Assembly (NCBI GenBank): GCA_963849095.1
Contig: CAWKGA010000008.1
Location: 124,001-188,000, forward strand
Reading direction: 5' to 3'
Length of the DNA stretch: 64,000 nt
DNA from: JASHUC01 sp963849095
Lineage (GTDB): Bacteria; Pseudomonadota; Gammaproteobacteria; Steroidobacterales; Steroidobacteraceae
The position numbers were made by a program, and so were the translations under genes. Numbering within the stretch: position 1 is the first letter of the stretch; every line of letters starts with the position of its first letter. Below, in pieces: positions 15,446-23,984 of this stretch. The notes beneath the pieces were generated by a model. It had not been told where the DNA came from and made no database searches. It saw nothing but the letters and a program-made list of their open reading frames with translations.

Positions 15446-16528
15446 ATGAAGTTCATCGACGAGGCCAGAGTCAGAGTGCAGGCCGGTCATGGCGGCCGCG
15501 GCAGCATCAGCTTCAGGCGCGAGAAGTTCGTACCCTTCGGCGGCCCCGATGGCGGCGACGGCGGCCACGGCGGCAGCGTCTTTCTCTACGCCGCCGCCGG
15601 AATCAATACGCTCGTCGATTTCCGGGTCGAGAGAACCTGCAAGGCGCGGTCGGGTGAGCCGGGCTCGGGCCAGGGCTGCACAGGCGCGGCAGGCAACGAT
15701 CTTCGCATCCCCGTTCCCGTCGGCACGGTCGTGCGCGATGTGGATACCCGCGAGCAGCTGGGCGATCTCACCCATGTCGGTGACATTCTGCTCGTCGCCC
15801 AGGGCGGCAAGGGCGGCTGGGGCAATACTCGGTTCAAGTCGAGCACCAACCGTGCTCCTCGGCAGTTCGGCCCCGGCCTCCCGGGTGAGAAGCGTACGCT
15901 CGAGCTCGAGCTCAAGGTACTCGCAGATGTCGGCCTTCTCGGCTTGCCGAATGCCGGCAAGTCGACCCTGATCCGCGCGGTCTCGGCGGCACGGCCCAAG
16001 GTGGCCGACTACCCCTTCACGACGCTCCATCCCCATCTCGGGGTGGTCGAGCTCGCCGAGCATCGCAGCTTCGTGATGGCGGACATCCCCGGACTCATCG
16101 AGGGGGCCGCGGAGGGCGCGGGGCTCGGCATCCGCTTCCTCAGGCACCTGCAGCGCACCCGACTGCTGCTGCACCTGGTGGACCTCGCGCCGCTCGATCC
16201 GGAGGCGGACCCCGTCACCGGCGCGCGGGCGATCCGGGCGGAGCTCAAGAAGTTCAGCCAGGATCTCGCCACGAAGCCGCGCTGGCTCGTGCTCAACAAG
16301 CGCGACCTGCTGCCCGCCGACGAGGCGGAGCTGCGTGCAAAGGAGGTCGTGCGTCGGCTGCGTTTCCGCGGGCGGCATTTCCTGATCTCCGCCGCAACGG
16401 GTCAGGGCACGAAGGATCTCGCGGAGGCGGTGATGCGCTTCCTGGAGCGGAGCGACCGCGAGCGGGAGGAGCGGGCAAGCCAGCAGGCTTCGAGCCGCCT
16501 GGCAGTCCCGGCGGGAACGGGCGTCTGA
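15446..16528 (+). CDS. obgE: Obg/CgtA GTPase
   Basis: 360 residues. The glycine-rich Obg fold (about 1-158) contains 'GGPDGGDGGHGG' (32-43). The GTPase domain has G1 'GLPNAGKST' (166-174), G3 'DIPGLIEGA' and G4 'NKRD'. It ends in a short charged tail. Obg GTPases act late in 50S ribosome assembly and link to the stringent response. Position after rplU-rpmA is conserved across proteobacteria. Confidence 0.97.
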   Translation: MKFIDEARVRVQAGHGGRGSISFRREKFVPFGGPDGGDGGHGGSVFLYAAAGINTLVDFRVERTCKARSGEPGSGQGCTGAAGNDLRIPVPVGTVVRDVDTREQLGDLTHVGDILLVAQGGKGGWGNTRFKSSTNRAPRQFGPGLPGEKRTLELELKVLADVGLLGLPNAGKSTLIRAVSAARPKVADYPFTTLHPHLGVVELAEHRSFVMADIPGLIEGAAEGAGLGIRFLRHLQRTRLLLHLVDLAPLDPEADPVTGARAIRAELKKFSQDLATKPRWLVLNKRDLLPADEAELRAKEVVRRLRFRGRHFLISAATGQGTKDLAEAVMRFLERSDREREERASQQASSRLAVPAGTGV

Positions 16529-16554
16529 AGCTGCCGGAAGGGGCGTGTGAGCCT

Positions 16555-16569
16555 GGCGGCCGGGCCGCC
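16555..16569. terminator. hairpin between convergent obgE and rpsT
   Basis: GGCGGC-CGG-GCCGCC gives a perfect 6-bp stem in the 70-bp gap between the two convergent genes. There is no U-tract on either strand, so bidirectional termination is only a possibility. Confidence 0.35.
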
Positions 16570-16598
16570 GCGGGGGGCACCGGCCAGAAGCCCGACGG

Positions 16599-16862
16599 TT
16601 ACTGCATCGCTCGGACGCGCGCCGCGAGGCGGCTCTTGTGCCGCGCTGCCTTGTTGCGATGGATGATCTGCTTGTTGACGAGCGTGTCGATGACGGGCAC
16701 AGCCTCGCGATAGCTGGCCGCGGCGGCCTCCTTGTTGCCCGCGGCGACCGCGGCGGTGACCCTGCGCACGACAGTGCGCATGCGCGACCGCAGCGCGACG
16801 TTGCGCGTGCGATGCTTCTCGGCTTGGCGAGCCGCTTTCTCGGCCGATTTGGTGTTGGCCAC
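16599..16862 (-). CDS. rpsT: 30S ribosomal protein S20
   Basis: 87 residues, 'ANTKSAEKAARQAEKHRTRN' after the initiator, and ends 'KSRLAARVRAMQ'. The start codon is GTG (16862), with GGAG 10 bases upstream. In E. coli rpsT also has a non-AUG start (UUG), which is part of its translational autoregulation, so the weak start here may be functional. Confidence 0.97.
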   Translation of the reverse strand: MANTKSAEKAARQAEKHRTRNVALRSRMRTVVRRVTAAVAAGNKEAAAASYREAVPVIDTLVNKQIIHRNKAARHKSRLAARVRAMQ

Positions 16863-16903
16863 GGGGTCTTGTCTCCGGCGGGATTGGTCTAAAAAGGCGC
16901 GGT

Positions 16904-16932
16904 AGTGTGCGGATCGGTCGGGGGGTTGTCAA
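16904..16932 (-). promoter_or_regulatory. candidate promoter of rpsT
   Basis: A perfect TTGACA (minus strand, 16932-16927) is followed after 17 bases by CACACT (16909-16904), a poor -10. It lies about 45 bp upstream of the rpsT start. The perfect -35 is the main support. Confidence 0.45.
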
Positions 16933-17048
16933 CGCCGGCCGGGTGGGGCCGTCGCCGGGTGATCGGGGCCATCGGGGTCCGCTCAGAACAGGCGAAATTT
17001 CCCTATACTTCCCTCAGGGATTCTCGCGGCGGCAGCGGCTTTGCGCTC

Positions 17049-17972
17049 ATGAGGCTCATTCGTGGATTCGGGAACCTGCGCGCAAGCCACCGGGGATGCG
17101 CCGTCACGGTCGGTACCTTTGACGGCATTCATCTCGGCCACCGGGCGCTCCTCGAGCGTCTGGGGGAGCATGGCCGGCGGCGCTCGTGCCCGACGATGAT
17201 GCTGACGTTCGAGCCGATGCCGCGCGAGCACATGACTCCCGCGGATCCGCCGCCGCGGCTCACGTCCTGGCGGGAGCGCTGGCGGCTGCTGAGCCGCACG
17301 GACCTCGAGTACCTGTGGCTGTTGCGCTTCTGTGAGAGCGTGCGCGGCCTCTCGGGCGAGGAGTTCGCGCGGTTGCTCTTCGAGGAACTGGGCGCGCCGG
17401 TCGTCGTGGTCGGCCACGATTTCCGGTTCGGCCGCAATGGAGAGGCCACGGCGCCTTTGTTACAGGAGGTCGGCGCACGACTCGGGGCTCTAGTGGACGT
17501 CGTGCCGCCCGTGATGATCGACGGCGTGCGGGTGAGCAGCAGCCGTGTCCGTCAGGCGCTCGCGGGCGGGGATTTGCGTCAGGCCGAGCGCTGGCTGGGT
17601 CGCCCGTACAGCATGAGCGGTCGGGTCGTGGAGGGCCTGCATCTCGGGCGCCGGCTGGGATTTGCGACCGCCAACCTGCGGCTGGAGCGCCGCAAGTCTG
17701 CGCTCACTGGCATATTCGCCGTGCGTGTCCACGGGGTGAGGCCCGGGGGACTGCCCGGTGTGGCGAGCCTCGGCACGCGGCCCACGGTGAACGGAGGCGA
17801 GCCGTTGCTCGAGGCGCACCTGTTCGATTTCGAGGGAGATCTCTACAGGCGCGAGATCGAGGTGCAGTTCGTCGCGAAGCTGCGCGATGAGGAGCGGTTC
17901 GAGTCCCTCGACGCGCTCGTCGAGCAGATGAGCCGCGACGCGGCTGCGGCGCGCGAAGCGCTGCACGCTTGA
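17049..17972 (+). CDS. ribF: bifunctional riboflavin kinase/FAD synthetase
   Basis: 307 residues from ATG 17049. The N-terminal FAD synthetase half has 'VTVGTFDGIHLGHRALLERL' (nucleotidyltransferase HxGH) and 'VGHDFRFGRNGEA', then 'SSSRVRQAL'. The C-terminal riboflavin kinase half has 'GRVVEGLHLGRRLGFATANL'. It converts riboflavin to FMN and FAD. It heads the classical ribF-ileS-lspA-ispH order, divergent from rpsT as in many proteobacteria. Confidence 0.96.
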   Translation: MRLIRGFGNLRASHRGCAVTVGTFDGIHLGHRALLERLGEHGRRRSCPTMMLTFEPMPREHMTPADPPPRLTSWRERWRLLSRTDLEYLWLLRFCESVRGLSGEEFARLLFEELGAPVVVVGHDFRFGRNGEATAPLLQEVGARLGALVDVVPPVMIDGVRVSSSRVRQALAGGDLRQAERWLGRPYSMSGRVVEGLHLGRRLGFATANLRLERRKSALTGIFAVRVHGVRPGGLPGVASLGTRPTVNGGEPLLEAHLFDFEGDLYRREIEVQFVAKLRDEERFESLDALVEQMSRDAAAAREALHA

Positions 17973-18018
17973 GCGAGGTCGGGAGCGGAGAAGGCCGCAG
18001 GAGAGCCGGGCGCAGCCC

Positions 18019-20895
18019 ATGAACAGAACCGACATCAAAAGCACGATCAACTTGCCGCAGACGGACTTCCCCATGAAGGCGGACCTCGCGAGACGCGAGC
18101 CTGCCATGCTCAAGGAGTGGGAGGAGGCCGGCCTGTACGCGAAGATCCGCGAGCGAGGCCGCGGGCGCCCGCGCTTCCTGCTGCACGACGGGCCGCCGTA
18201 TGCGAACGGGGTGATCCATCTCGGCCACGCGGTCAACAAGATCCTGAAGGACATCATCGTCAAGTCGCGCGCGCTCGATGGCTTCGATGCGCCCTACGTG
18301 CCCGGCTGGGATTGCCACGGTCTGCCGATCGAGCAGCAGGTGGAGAAGAAGCACGGCCGGCCGGGCCAGAAGCTCGACGCCACGGCGTTCCGTGCCGCCT
18401 GCCGCGCCTTTGCCAGCCAGCAGATCGACTTGCAGCGCGCCGACTTCAAACGCCTCGGCGTGCTCGGCGACTGGGATCACCCCTATCTCACGATGGATCC
18501 CCGGTACGAGGCGCAGCAGATCCGCGCGCTCGGGCGGATCGTTCGCGCCGGGCACGTGTACCGGGGCGTGAAGCCGGTCCACTGGTGCACGGAGTGTCGC
18601 TCGGCTCTCGCCGAGGCGGAGGTCGAGTACGAGGATCGAGTCTCGCCTGCCGTGGACGTGGCGTTCCACGCAATCAATAACCGCGATCTCGAGAGCCGCC
18701 TCGGCCTTTCAAGCGGAGCGCTCGGGACCTCGCAGGTCGATATCGTCATCTGGACGACGACGCCCTGGACGCTCCCGGCGAACCAGGCGGTGGCTCTGCG
18801 CGACAGCTACCGATATGTGCTGGTCGAGGCCTTGGGCGCCGATGCCGCGGGCCCCGAGGTCGCGGGTCACGAGACGGCCGCTCGCGGGGACGGCACCCGC
18901 CTTCTGATTCTCGCGGCGGAGCTGCTGCAGGCCTGTTTGAAACGCTTCGGAATGACGGCGCACCGCGTGCTCGCGGAATTCGATGGGAAGGCCCTCGAGG
19001 GAGTGCGCCTTCAACATCCTCTTCAGGACCGCACGGTTCCCGTGGTCCTCGCCGACCACGTCACGCTCGATGCCGGCACCGGCGCCGTGCACACCGCCCC
19101 CGGCCACGGTCACGAGGACTTCGCCGTCGGGCAGCGGTACGGACTTCCCGTCACGAATCCGGTGGGGGACGACGGCCGTTTCCTGCCCGACACGCCGCTC
19201 GTCGCCGGCTTGAAGGTGGACGATGCGAACGCCGTGATCGTCGAGGCGCTGCGGCCGGACGGGCGCCTCGTGCATTTCGAGCCCTTCCGCCACAGCTATC
19301 CGCATTGCTGGAGGCACAGGACGCCGGTGATCTTTCGGGCGACGCCGCAGTGGTTCATCAGCATGGACCGCAAGGCCCTGCGCGAGCACACGCTGAGAGA
19401 CATCCCCGCGGTGAAATGGACGCCTTCGTGGGGCGAGCAGCGCATCACCGGCATGATCGAGAACCGCCCGGACTGGTGCATCTCGCGGCAGCGGACGTGG
19501 GGCGTGCCGATCACGCTCTTCGTCGATGAGCGCACCGGAGAGCCGCATCCGCGATCGCTCGAGCTCTTCGACACGGTGGCCGCGCTCGTCGAGCGGGATG
19601 GGATCGATGCCTGGTTCCGGCTCGACCCGGCCGAGCTGCTCGGGCCGGACGCCGCCGGCTACCGCAAGCTCACGGACGTGATGGACGTGTGGGCCGACTC
19701 GGGACTGTCCTTCGAATGCGTCGGCCTGCTGCGGCCGGAGCTCGCCGCTCCCGCGGATCTCTACCTCGAGGGCTCCGATCAGCATCGCGGGTGGTTTCAC
19801 AGCTCGCTCCTGATGTCCGAGGCGCTGTACGAGCGCCCTCCGTATCGAGGCGTTCTCACCCACGGATTCACCGTGGACGAGAAGGGCCGGAAGATGTCGA
19901 AGTCGCTCGGCAACGTCGTTGCCCCGCAGAAGGTCGTGGACACGCTGGGGGCCGACGTGCTGCGCCTGTGGACGGCTGCGACCGACTACGCGAACGAGAT
20001 GAGCGGGTCGGATGCGCTCCTCAATCGCACGGCCGACTCGTACCGGAAGCTGCGCAACACCGCGCGGTTCCTGCTCGGCAATCTCGGCGGGTTCGATCCG
20101 AAGCAGCACGCGGTGCATCCGGCCCGGATGATCGCGCTCGACCGGTGGGCGCTCGCGCGCACACGGGAACTGCAGTCCGAGGTCATCGAGGCGTACCGGC
20201 AGTACGCGTTCCATCTCATCTATCACAAGGTGCACAACTTCTGCATCGTCGATCTGAGCGCCTTCTACCTCGACATCGTGCGAGACCGCCTCTACACGAC
20301 GCCGGCGGACAGCCTCGCGCGGCGCTCCGCCCAGACCGCGCTCCATCACGTCGCGGAGAGCATGGTGCGCTGGCTCGCGCCGATCCTGTCGTTCACCTCC
20401 GAGGAGATCTGGCGGTGCCTTCCGGGGCCGCGCGCGGAGTCGGTGTTCCTCGCGACCTGGCACGAGCCGCCTGAGAGTCCCGCGCACGACATCGACTGGC
20501 CGCGCCTGATTGAGCTCAGGCGCGACGTGCTGCGCGAGCTCGAGAGGCTGCGCGACGCGGGCACGATCGGCGCACCGCTCGATGCCGAGGCCGACATTTA
20601 CTGCGTGCCCGCGGAGTACGACCGATTCAACGCGCTCGAAGATGAGCTGCGCTTCTTCCTCATCACCTCGGCCGCGCGCGTGCACCGGGTCTCGGCGCCC
20701 CCTCCGGGGACGGTCCCGGCGAGCGATGCGGCGAGGGAAGGCGTGTGGATCGCGGTCAAGCCGACCCAGGCCGCGAAATGCGCGCGCTGCTGGCATCGGC
20801 TGCCGGATGTCGGCTCTCACCCCGAGCACCCCGAGCTCTGCGGCCGCTGCGTCACGAACATCGCGGGCGGCGGCGAGCACAGGAGGTTTGCGTGA
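18019..20895 (+). CDS. ileS: isoleucyl-tRNA synthetase
   Basis: 958 residues, a class I synthetase. HIGH-type motif 'HLGH' is at 67-70, the tryptophan-rich 'DVWADSGLSFECV' editing/catalytic region follows, and the KMSKS loop is 'KMSKS' at 625-629. The C-terminal zinc finger has 'CARCWHRLP' and 'LCGRCVTNI'. It charges tRNA-Ile in the cytosol. It overlaps lspA by 4 bases (GTGA). It is of the bacterial (short, mupirocin-sensitive) type judging from the C-terminal zinc finger. Confidence 0.98.
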   Translation: MNRTDIKSTINLPQTDFPMKADLARREPAMLKEWEEAGLYAKIRERGRGRPRFLLHDGPPYANGVIHLGHAVNKILKDIIVKSRALDGFDAPYVPGWDCHGLPIEQQVEKKHGRPGQKLDATAFRAACRAFASQQIDLQRADFKRLGVLGDWDHPYLTMDPRYEAQQIRALGRIVRAGHVYRGVKPVHWCTECRSALAEAEVEYEDRVSPAVDVAFHAINNRDLESRLGLSSGALGTSQVDIVIWTTTPWTLPANQAVALRDSYRYVLVEALGADAAGPEVAGHETAARGDGTRLLILAAELLQACLKRFGMTAHRVLAEFDGKALEGVRLQHPLQDRTVPVVLADHVTLDAGTGAVHTAPGHGHEDFAVGQRYGLPVTNPVGDDGRFLPDTPLVAGLKVDDANAVIVEALRPDGRLVHFEPFRHSYPHCWRHRTPVIFRATPQWFISMDRKALREHTLRDIPAVKWTPSWGEQRITGMIENRPDWCISRQRTWGVPITLFVDERTGEPHPRSLELFDTVAALVERDGIDAWFRLDPAELLGPDAAGYRKLTDVMDVWADSGLSFECVGLLRPELAAPADLYLEGSDQHRGWFHSSLLMSEALYERPPYRGVLTHGFTVDEKGRKMSKSLGNVVAPQKVVDTLGADVLRLWTAATDYANEMSGSDALLNRTADSYRKLRNTARFLLGNLGGFDPKQHAVHPARMIALDRWALARTRELQSEVIEAYRQYAFHLIYHKVHNFCIVDLSAFYLDIVRDRLYTTPADSLARRSAQTALHHVAESMVRWLAPILSFTSEEIWRCLPGPRAESVFLATWHEPPESPAHDIDWPRLIELRRDVLRELERLRDAGTIGAPLDAEADIYCVPAEYDRFNALEDELRFFLITSAARVHRVSAPPPGTVPASDAAREGVWIAVKPTQAAKCARCWHRLPDVGSHPEHPELCGRCVTNIAGGGEHRRFA

Positions 20896-21374
20896 CGCGG
20901 GGCTGGCGCTGGTTGCCAGTGACGGTCCTCGTCATCCTCCTCGATCAGCTCTCCAAGGCCTGGATGGTCAGGCACTTCAGCTTTGACCAGAGCTTGGTCG
21001 TTCTGCCGGTGCTCAACATCACCCTGCGATTCAACACGGGAGCGGCGTTCAGCGTGCTGGCGGATGCCTCGGGGTGGCAACGCTGGCTCTTCACTGGGCT
21101 CGCGATCGCGGTCGCCGCGATCATCGTGGTGTGGTTGTACCGGCTCGATGCGCGCAAGCAGTGGTTGCTCGCGTTGAGCCTGTCGCTCATCCTGGCCGGC
21201 GCGCTGGGCAACCTCATCGATCGCCTGGTGCTGGGACACGTCATTGATTTCATCGATGTGCACTGGAAGGATGTGCACTTTCCGGCGTTCAACGTCGCCG
21301 ACTCGGCGATCACCGTGGGCGCCATACTGCTGCTCCTCGACACCTGGGTCGCGGGGCGGCACAGGAGCGGATGA
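20892..21374 (+). CDS. lspA: lipoprotein signal peptidase (SPase II)
   Basis: 160 residues starting at GTG 20892, which overlaps the ileS stop and has AGGAGG at 20881-20886. Four hydrophobic helices are visible. The two catalytic aspartates are in 'GNLIDRL' and 'FNVADSAITVG'. It cleaves prolipoproteins such as the beta-helix lipoprotein at 12808-13539. The stop overlaps the start of ispH. Confidence 0.97.
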   Translation: MTRGWRWLPVTVLVILLDQLSKAWMVRHFSFDQSLVVLPVLNITLRFNTGAAFSVLADASGWQRWLFTGLAIAVAAIIVVWLYRLDARKQWLLALSLSLILAGALGNLIDRLVLGHVIDFIDVHWKDVHFPAFNVADSAITVGAILLLLDTWVAGRHRSG

Positions 21375-22336
21375 TGGAAATACTGCTCGCCAACCCGCGC
21401 GGGTTCTGCGCAGGTGTCGATCGCGCCATCGAGATTGTCGAGCGGGCGCTCGAGCTCTACGGCGCTCCGATCTACGTCCGCCACGAGGTGGTCCACAACC
21501 GCTACGTCGTCGATCGGCTGCGCGGGCTCGGCGCCATCTTCGTCGAGGAGCTCAAGGAGGTGCCCGACGACTCGACCGTCATCTTCTCGGCTCACGGGGT
21601 CTCCAGCGCCGTCGAGCGCACGGCCCGTGAGCGCGGGCTCAACGTGTTCGATGCCACCTGTCCACTCGTCACCAAGGTACACATGGAGGTGCAGCGCTAC
21701 GCGCGCGACGGCCTCGACGTGATCCTGATCGGTCACGCCGGCCACCCCGAAGTCGAGGGCACGCTCGGGCGATTCGATACCTCCTTCGGCGGCCGGATGT
21801 ACCTCGTGCAGAGCGCCGCGGAGGCGAGCGCCCTGACGGTGCGCGATCCGGCGCGGCTCGCGTTCGTCACGCAGACGACGCTGTCGATGGACGACACGGC
21901 GGAGATCGTCGAAGTCCTGCGCAAGCGCTTTCCCGAGCTCGCCACGCCGCGCAAGGAGGACATCTGCTACGCGACGCAGAACCGCCAGGATGCCGTCAAG
22001 AAGATCCTCGAGCGCTGCGAGGCGCTGATCGTCGTCGGCTCCAAGACCAGCTCGAACTCCAACCGCCTGCGCGAGCTCGCGGAGCGCGGCGGCGTCCCCG
22101 GCTATCTCATCGATGGGCCGCAGGAGCTGCATCGCGAGTGGCTCGACGGGAAGAAGGTCATCGGCGTGACCGCCGGTGCCTCGGCACCGGAGGTTCTGGT
22201 CCAGCAGGTGGTGGACCGCCTGCGCTCCTGGGGCGGCGAGACGGCGCAGGAGGTCACCGGCCGCGAGGAGCACGTGATCTTTTCCCTGCCGCGGGAGCTG
22301 AAGCGCCTCGTCGGGGCGGATCCGAAGCCAGACTGA
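21371..22336 (+). CDS. ispH: 4-hydroxy-3-methylbut-2-enyl diphosphate reductase
   Basis: 321 residues. Iron-sulfur cysteines are seen in 'NPRGFCAGVDRAIEIVE' and 'DATCPLVTKVH'; the third is in 'DICYATQNRQ'. 'SSNSNRL' and 'TAGASAP' are substrate-binding motifs. It is the last step of the MEP isoprenoid pathway, giving IPP and DMAPP for IspB. ATGATG at 21371 overlaps lspA. The fkpB gene often found between lspA and ispH is absent. Confidence 0.97.
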   Translation: MMEILLANPRGFCAGVDRAIEIVERALELYGAPIYVRHEVVHNRYVVDRLRGLGAIFVEELKEVPDDSTVIFSAHGVSSAVERTARERGLNVFDATCPLVTKVHMEVQRYARDGLDVILIGHAGHPEVEGTLGRFDTSFGGRMYLVQSAAEASALTVRDPARLAFVTQTTLSMDDTAEIVEVLRKRFPELATPRKEDICYATQNRQDAVKKILERCEALIVVGSKTSSNSNRLRELAERGGVPGYLIDGPQELHREWLDGKKVIGVTAGASAPEVLVQQVVDRLRSWGGETAQEVTGREEHVIFSLPRELKRLVGADPKPD

Positions 22337-22365
22337 TCGCGTCCCAACCCGGCGGCCATGGCATT

Positions 22366-22394
22366 TTGGGCAGGGGCGGCAGCTTGGTTATAAT
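22366..22394 (+). promoter_or_regulatory. promoter of the Fur/Irr-like gene, near-leaderless
   Basis: A consensus -10 TATAAT (22389-22394) has a weak -35 TTGGGC (22366-22371) at 17-base spacing. The ATG at 22403 is 8 bases after the -10, so the transcript should begin at or just before the start codon. Confidence 0.5.
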
Positions 22395-22402
22395 GAAAAG
22401 TT

Positions 22403-22840
22403 ATGGAGTCGTACGCGTCCGTTCCTGACGTATCGGCGCTTTGCGCGAAGCGCCTGTCCGACTTCGGCATCCGGCCGACGGCCCAGCGCATGCAGATCGC
22501 CTCACTGCTGCTTGCCGCGCCGCAGCATCTTTCCGCCGAGCAGATCCTCGCGTTCTTGCGCGGTACCGGGGCGCGGGTCTCCAAGGCCACGGTCTACAAT
22601 ACGTTAAATCTCTTCGCCTCCCGCGGCCTCATCCGGCAGCTTTGCGTGGACGGCGCTCGCGCCTGGTTCGACTCCAACATCGGCCCGCATTATCACTTCC
22701 ACGACCTCGATAGCGGCCGGCTCATCGATGTGCCGATTCCCGACGTGCAGTTCAGCCGCCTTCCACCGCCGCCACCCGGCATGGAGATGGCGGGCATCGA
22801 CCTGGTGATCCGGCTGCGGAAGAAGCCTGCCGAGAGCTGA
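22403..22840 (+). CDS. Fur-family transcriptional regulator (Irr-like)
   Basis: 145 residues. A winged-helix DNA-binding N-half ('RPTAQRMQIASLLLAAP', 'VSKATVYNTLNLFASRGLI') is followed by a metal region 'HYHFHDLDSG' (His 96, 98, 100, Asp 101). The C-terminal CxxC pairs of classic Fur and Zur are missing. This pattern (H-x-H-x-H-D and no structural zinc cysteines) fits Irr-type iron/heme regulators. It stands between ispH and tRNA-Thr. Confidence 0.85.
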   Translation: MESYASVPDVSALCAKRLSDFGIRPTAQRMQIASLLLAAPQHLSAEQILAFLRGTGARVSKATVYNTLNLFASRGLIRQLCVDGARAWFDSNIGPHYHFHDLDSGRLIDVPIPDVQFSRLPPPPPGMEMAGIDLVIRLRKKPAES

Positions 22841-22878
22841 GCCGGCCACCACCGCTGCCCGTCACCGGCGCCTTCCTG

Positions 22879-22884
22879 TAGAAT
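22879..22884 (+). promoter_or_regulatory. -10 element of the tRNA-Thr promoter
   Basis: TAGAAT is followed by a GC-rich discriminator and lies about 31 bp before the tRNA. The -35 (CTGCCC, 22855-22860, spacer 18) is weak. A small palindrome CTCCCGCGGGAG lies in the leader. Confidence 0.4.
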
Positions 22885-22915
22885 CCGCGCCCTCCCGCGG
22901 GAGCCCGCAGGCGGT

Positions 22916-22988
22916 GCCGGCTTAGCTCAGCCGGTAGAGCACATCATTCGTAATGATGGGGTCGTAGGTTCGATTCCTACAGCCGGCA
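22916..22988 (+). tRNA. tRNA-Thr (anticodon CGT)
   Basis: A 73-base cloverleaf. Acceptor arms are GCCGGCT/AGCCGGC with discriminator A, the D-arm is 'TAGCTCAGCCGGTAGAGC', the anticodon stem CATCA/TGATG holds loop TTCGTAA (anticodon CGT), and the T-arm is 'GTAGGTTCGATTCCTAC'. The 3' CCA is not encoded (TGA follows), unlike tRNA-Pro in this window, so CCA must be added by nucleotidyltransferase. It reads ACG codons. Confidence 0.96.
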
Positions 22989-23010
22989 TGACCTGCGATA
23001 GCTCGAGCTT

Positions 23011-23964
23011 CTAGTGCTCCGCGCCCGAGCGCGGGATCGGGATGGCACGCACGATGAAGGGGTCGGGATCCTTGCCCCGGAGCTTGGGATCGAACACATA
23101 TTCGATCTTGCCCTCCACGGCATACACGGTGTCGCCGACGGCGGTGGCGGCAGTGGGCGACATCAAGCCGCTCTTCAATATCCGGATCCTGGCTCGGTCA
23201 CCCGAAATGGTGACCTCGTCGATGCGTCCCTTGCTCCCTTCCGCAAGGACCAAGCGCCGTCCGGCGATCAGTCGCAGGCCGTCGGGTCCGCCGATCGGCT
23301 CGGAGGTCATCAAGAGCGTCAGACCCGAGAATCGGCCCTGCCGCGACCGGTCAACCCGCAGCAGTTGATTCTTCCTGACGTTGTCGACGTAGAGTGTTCC
23401 GTCCTGCGCGAACGCGATGCCGTCAATGCCTTTGAGGGACGGATCGCGTGCGAAGACCCGCAGCGACTCAGCGTGTGGCGCGAGGGTGAGAATCTCTCCG
23501 CTTGCGATGTCGCCGACGAAGGCCGTGCCGTCGCCGCCGATGGTGATGTCATCGCAGATGGCTCGCGCGGTAGGCAGAGGCCACTCTCCATTCTTGGCCC
23601 CGGTTGCGAGGTCAAAGCGCATGACGCTCGCGGTGCCGTGTGCCACTCCGCCCGGAAGCGGCGCCGGCGAGGAGCACACCCAGAGCGCGTGGGAGCGCTC
23701 GTCCGCAAGAACACCGTAGATGGCGAGCAGGCCGTTGCGAGCGTCGCGCCGGATCCAGGGCTCCGCGCGGGTGCTTCCCGGAAGGGCGCGGTAGATCACG
23801 CCCCCAACGCTTCCGATGTACAGCGTGCCGTCAACCGATGAGGTGAGACTCTCCGGATAGATTCCGGCGCCATCGATCACCACGTCGGGCGCGGCCCACG
23901 CATGCCCGCTCGAGAGCGCAACGCAGAGCAGCGCGGCGGTGAGGACCCTCCGGCCGCGCGGCAC
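23011..23964 (-). CDS. exported SMP-30/gluconolactonase-like beta-propeller protein
   Basis: 317 residues from GTG 23964. The start is chosen because it gives a clean signal peptide (R-rich start, hydrophobic 'LTAALLCVALSSGHA', cleavage after 'AWA'). The body has repeated propeller strands such as 'SVDGTLYIGSVGG', 'GGDGTAFVGDIASG' and 'AQDGTLYVDNVRK', about 45 residues apart, as in SMP-30/lactonase-like six-bladed propellers. Periplasmic location is predicted. Substrate is unknown, and it could be a sugar lactonase or a non-enzymatic propeller. It lies 20 bp after the Gly-rich gene and is probably in the same operon. Confidence 0.65.
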   Translation of the reverse strand: MPRGRRVLTAALLCVALSSGHAWAAPDVVIDGAGIYPESLTSSVDGTLYIGSVGGVIYRALPGSTRAEPWIRRDARNGLLAIYGVLADERSHALWVCSSPAPLPGGVAHGTASVMRFDLATGAKNGEWPLPTARAICDDITIGGDGTAFVGDIASGEILTLAPHAESLRVFARDPSLKGIDGIAFAQDGTLYVDNVRKNQLLRVDRSRQGRFSGLTLLMTSEPIGGPDGLRLIAGRRLVLAEGSKGRIDEVTISGDRARIRILKSGLMSPTAATAVGDTVYAVEGKIEYVFDPKLRGKDPDPFIVRAIPIPRSGAEH

Positions 23965-23984
23965 GGCTTCGAATCGGGCGCGAA

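Noticed and set aside
18709..20880. Long open frame antisense to ileS (over 700 codons)
   Set aside because: It has no recognisable domain and mirrors codon bias of a clear synthetase gene; typical shadow in GC-rich DNA. The same holds for the long antisense frame over the PQQ dehydrogenase (45741-47798).
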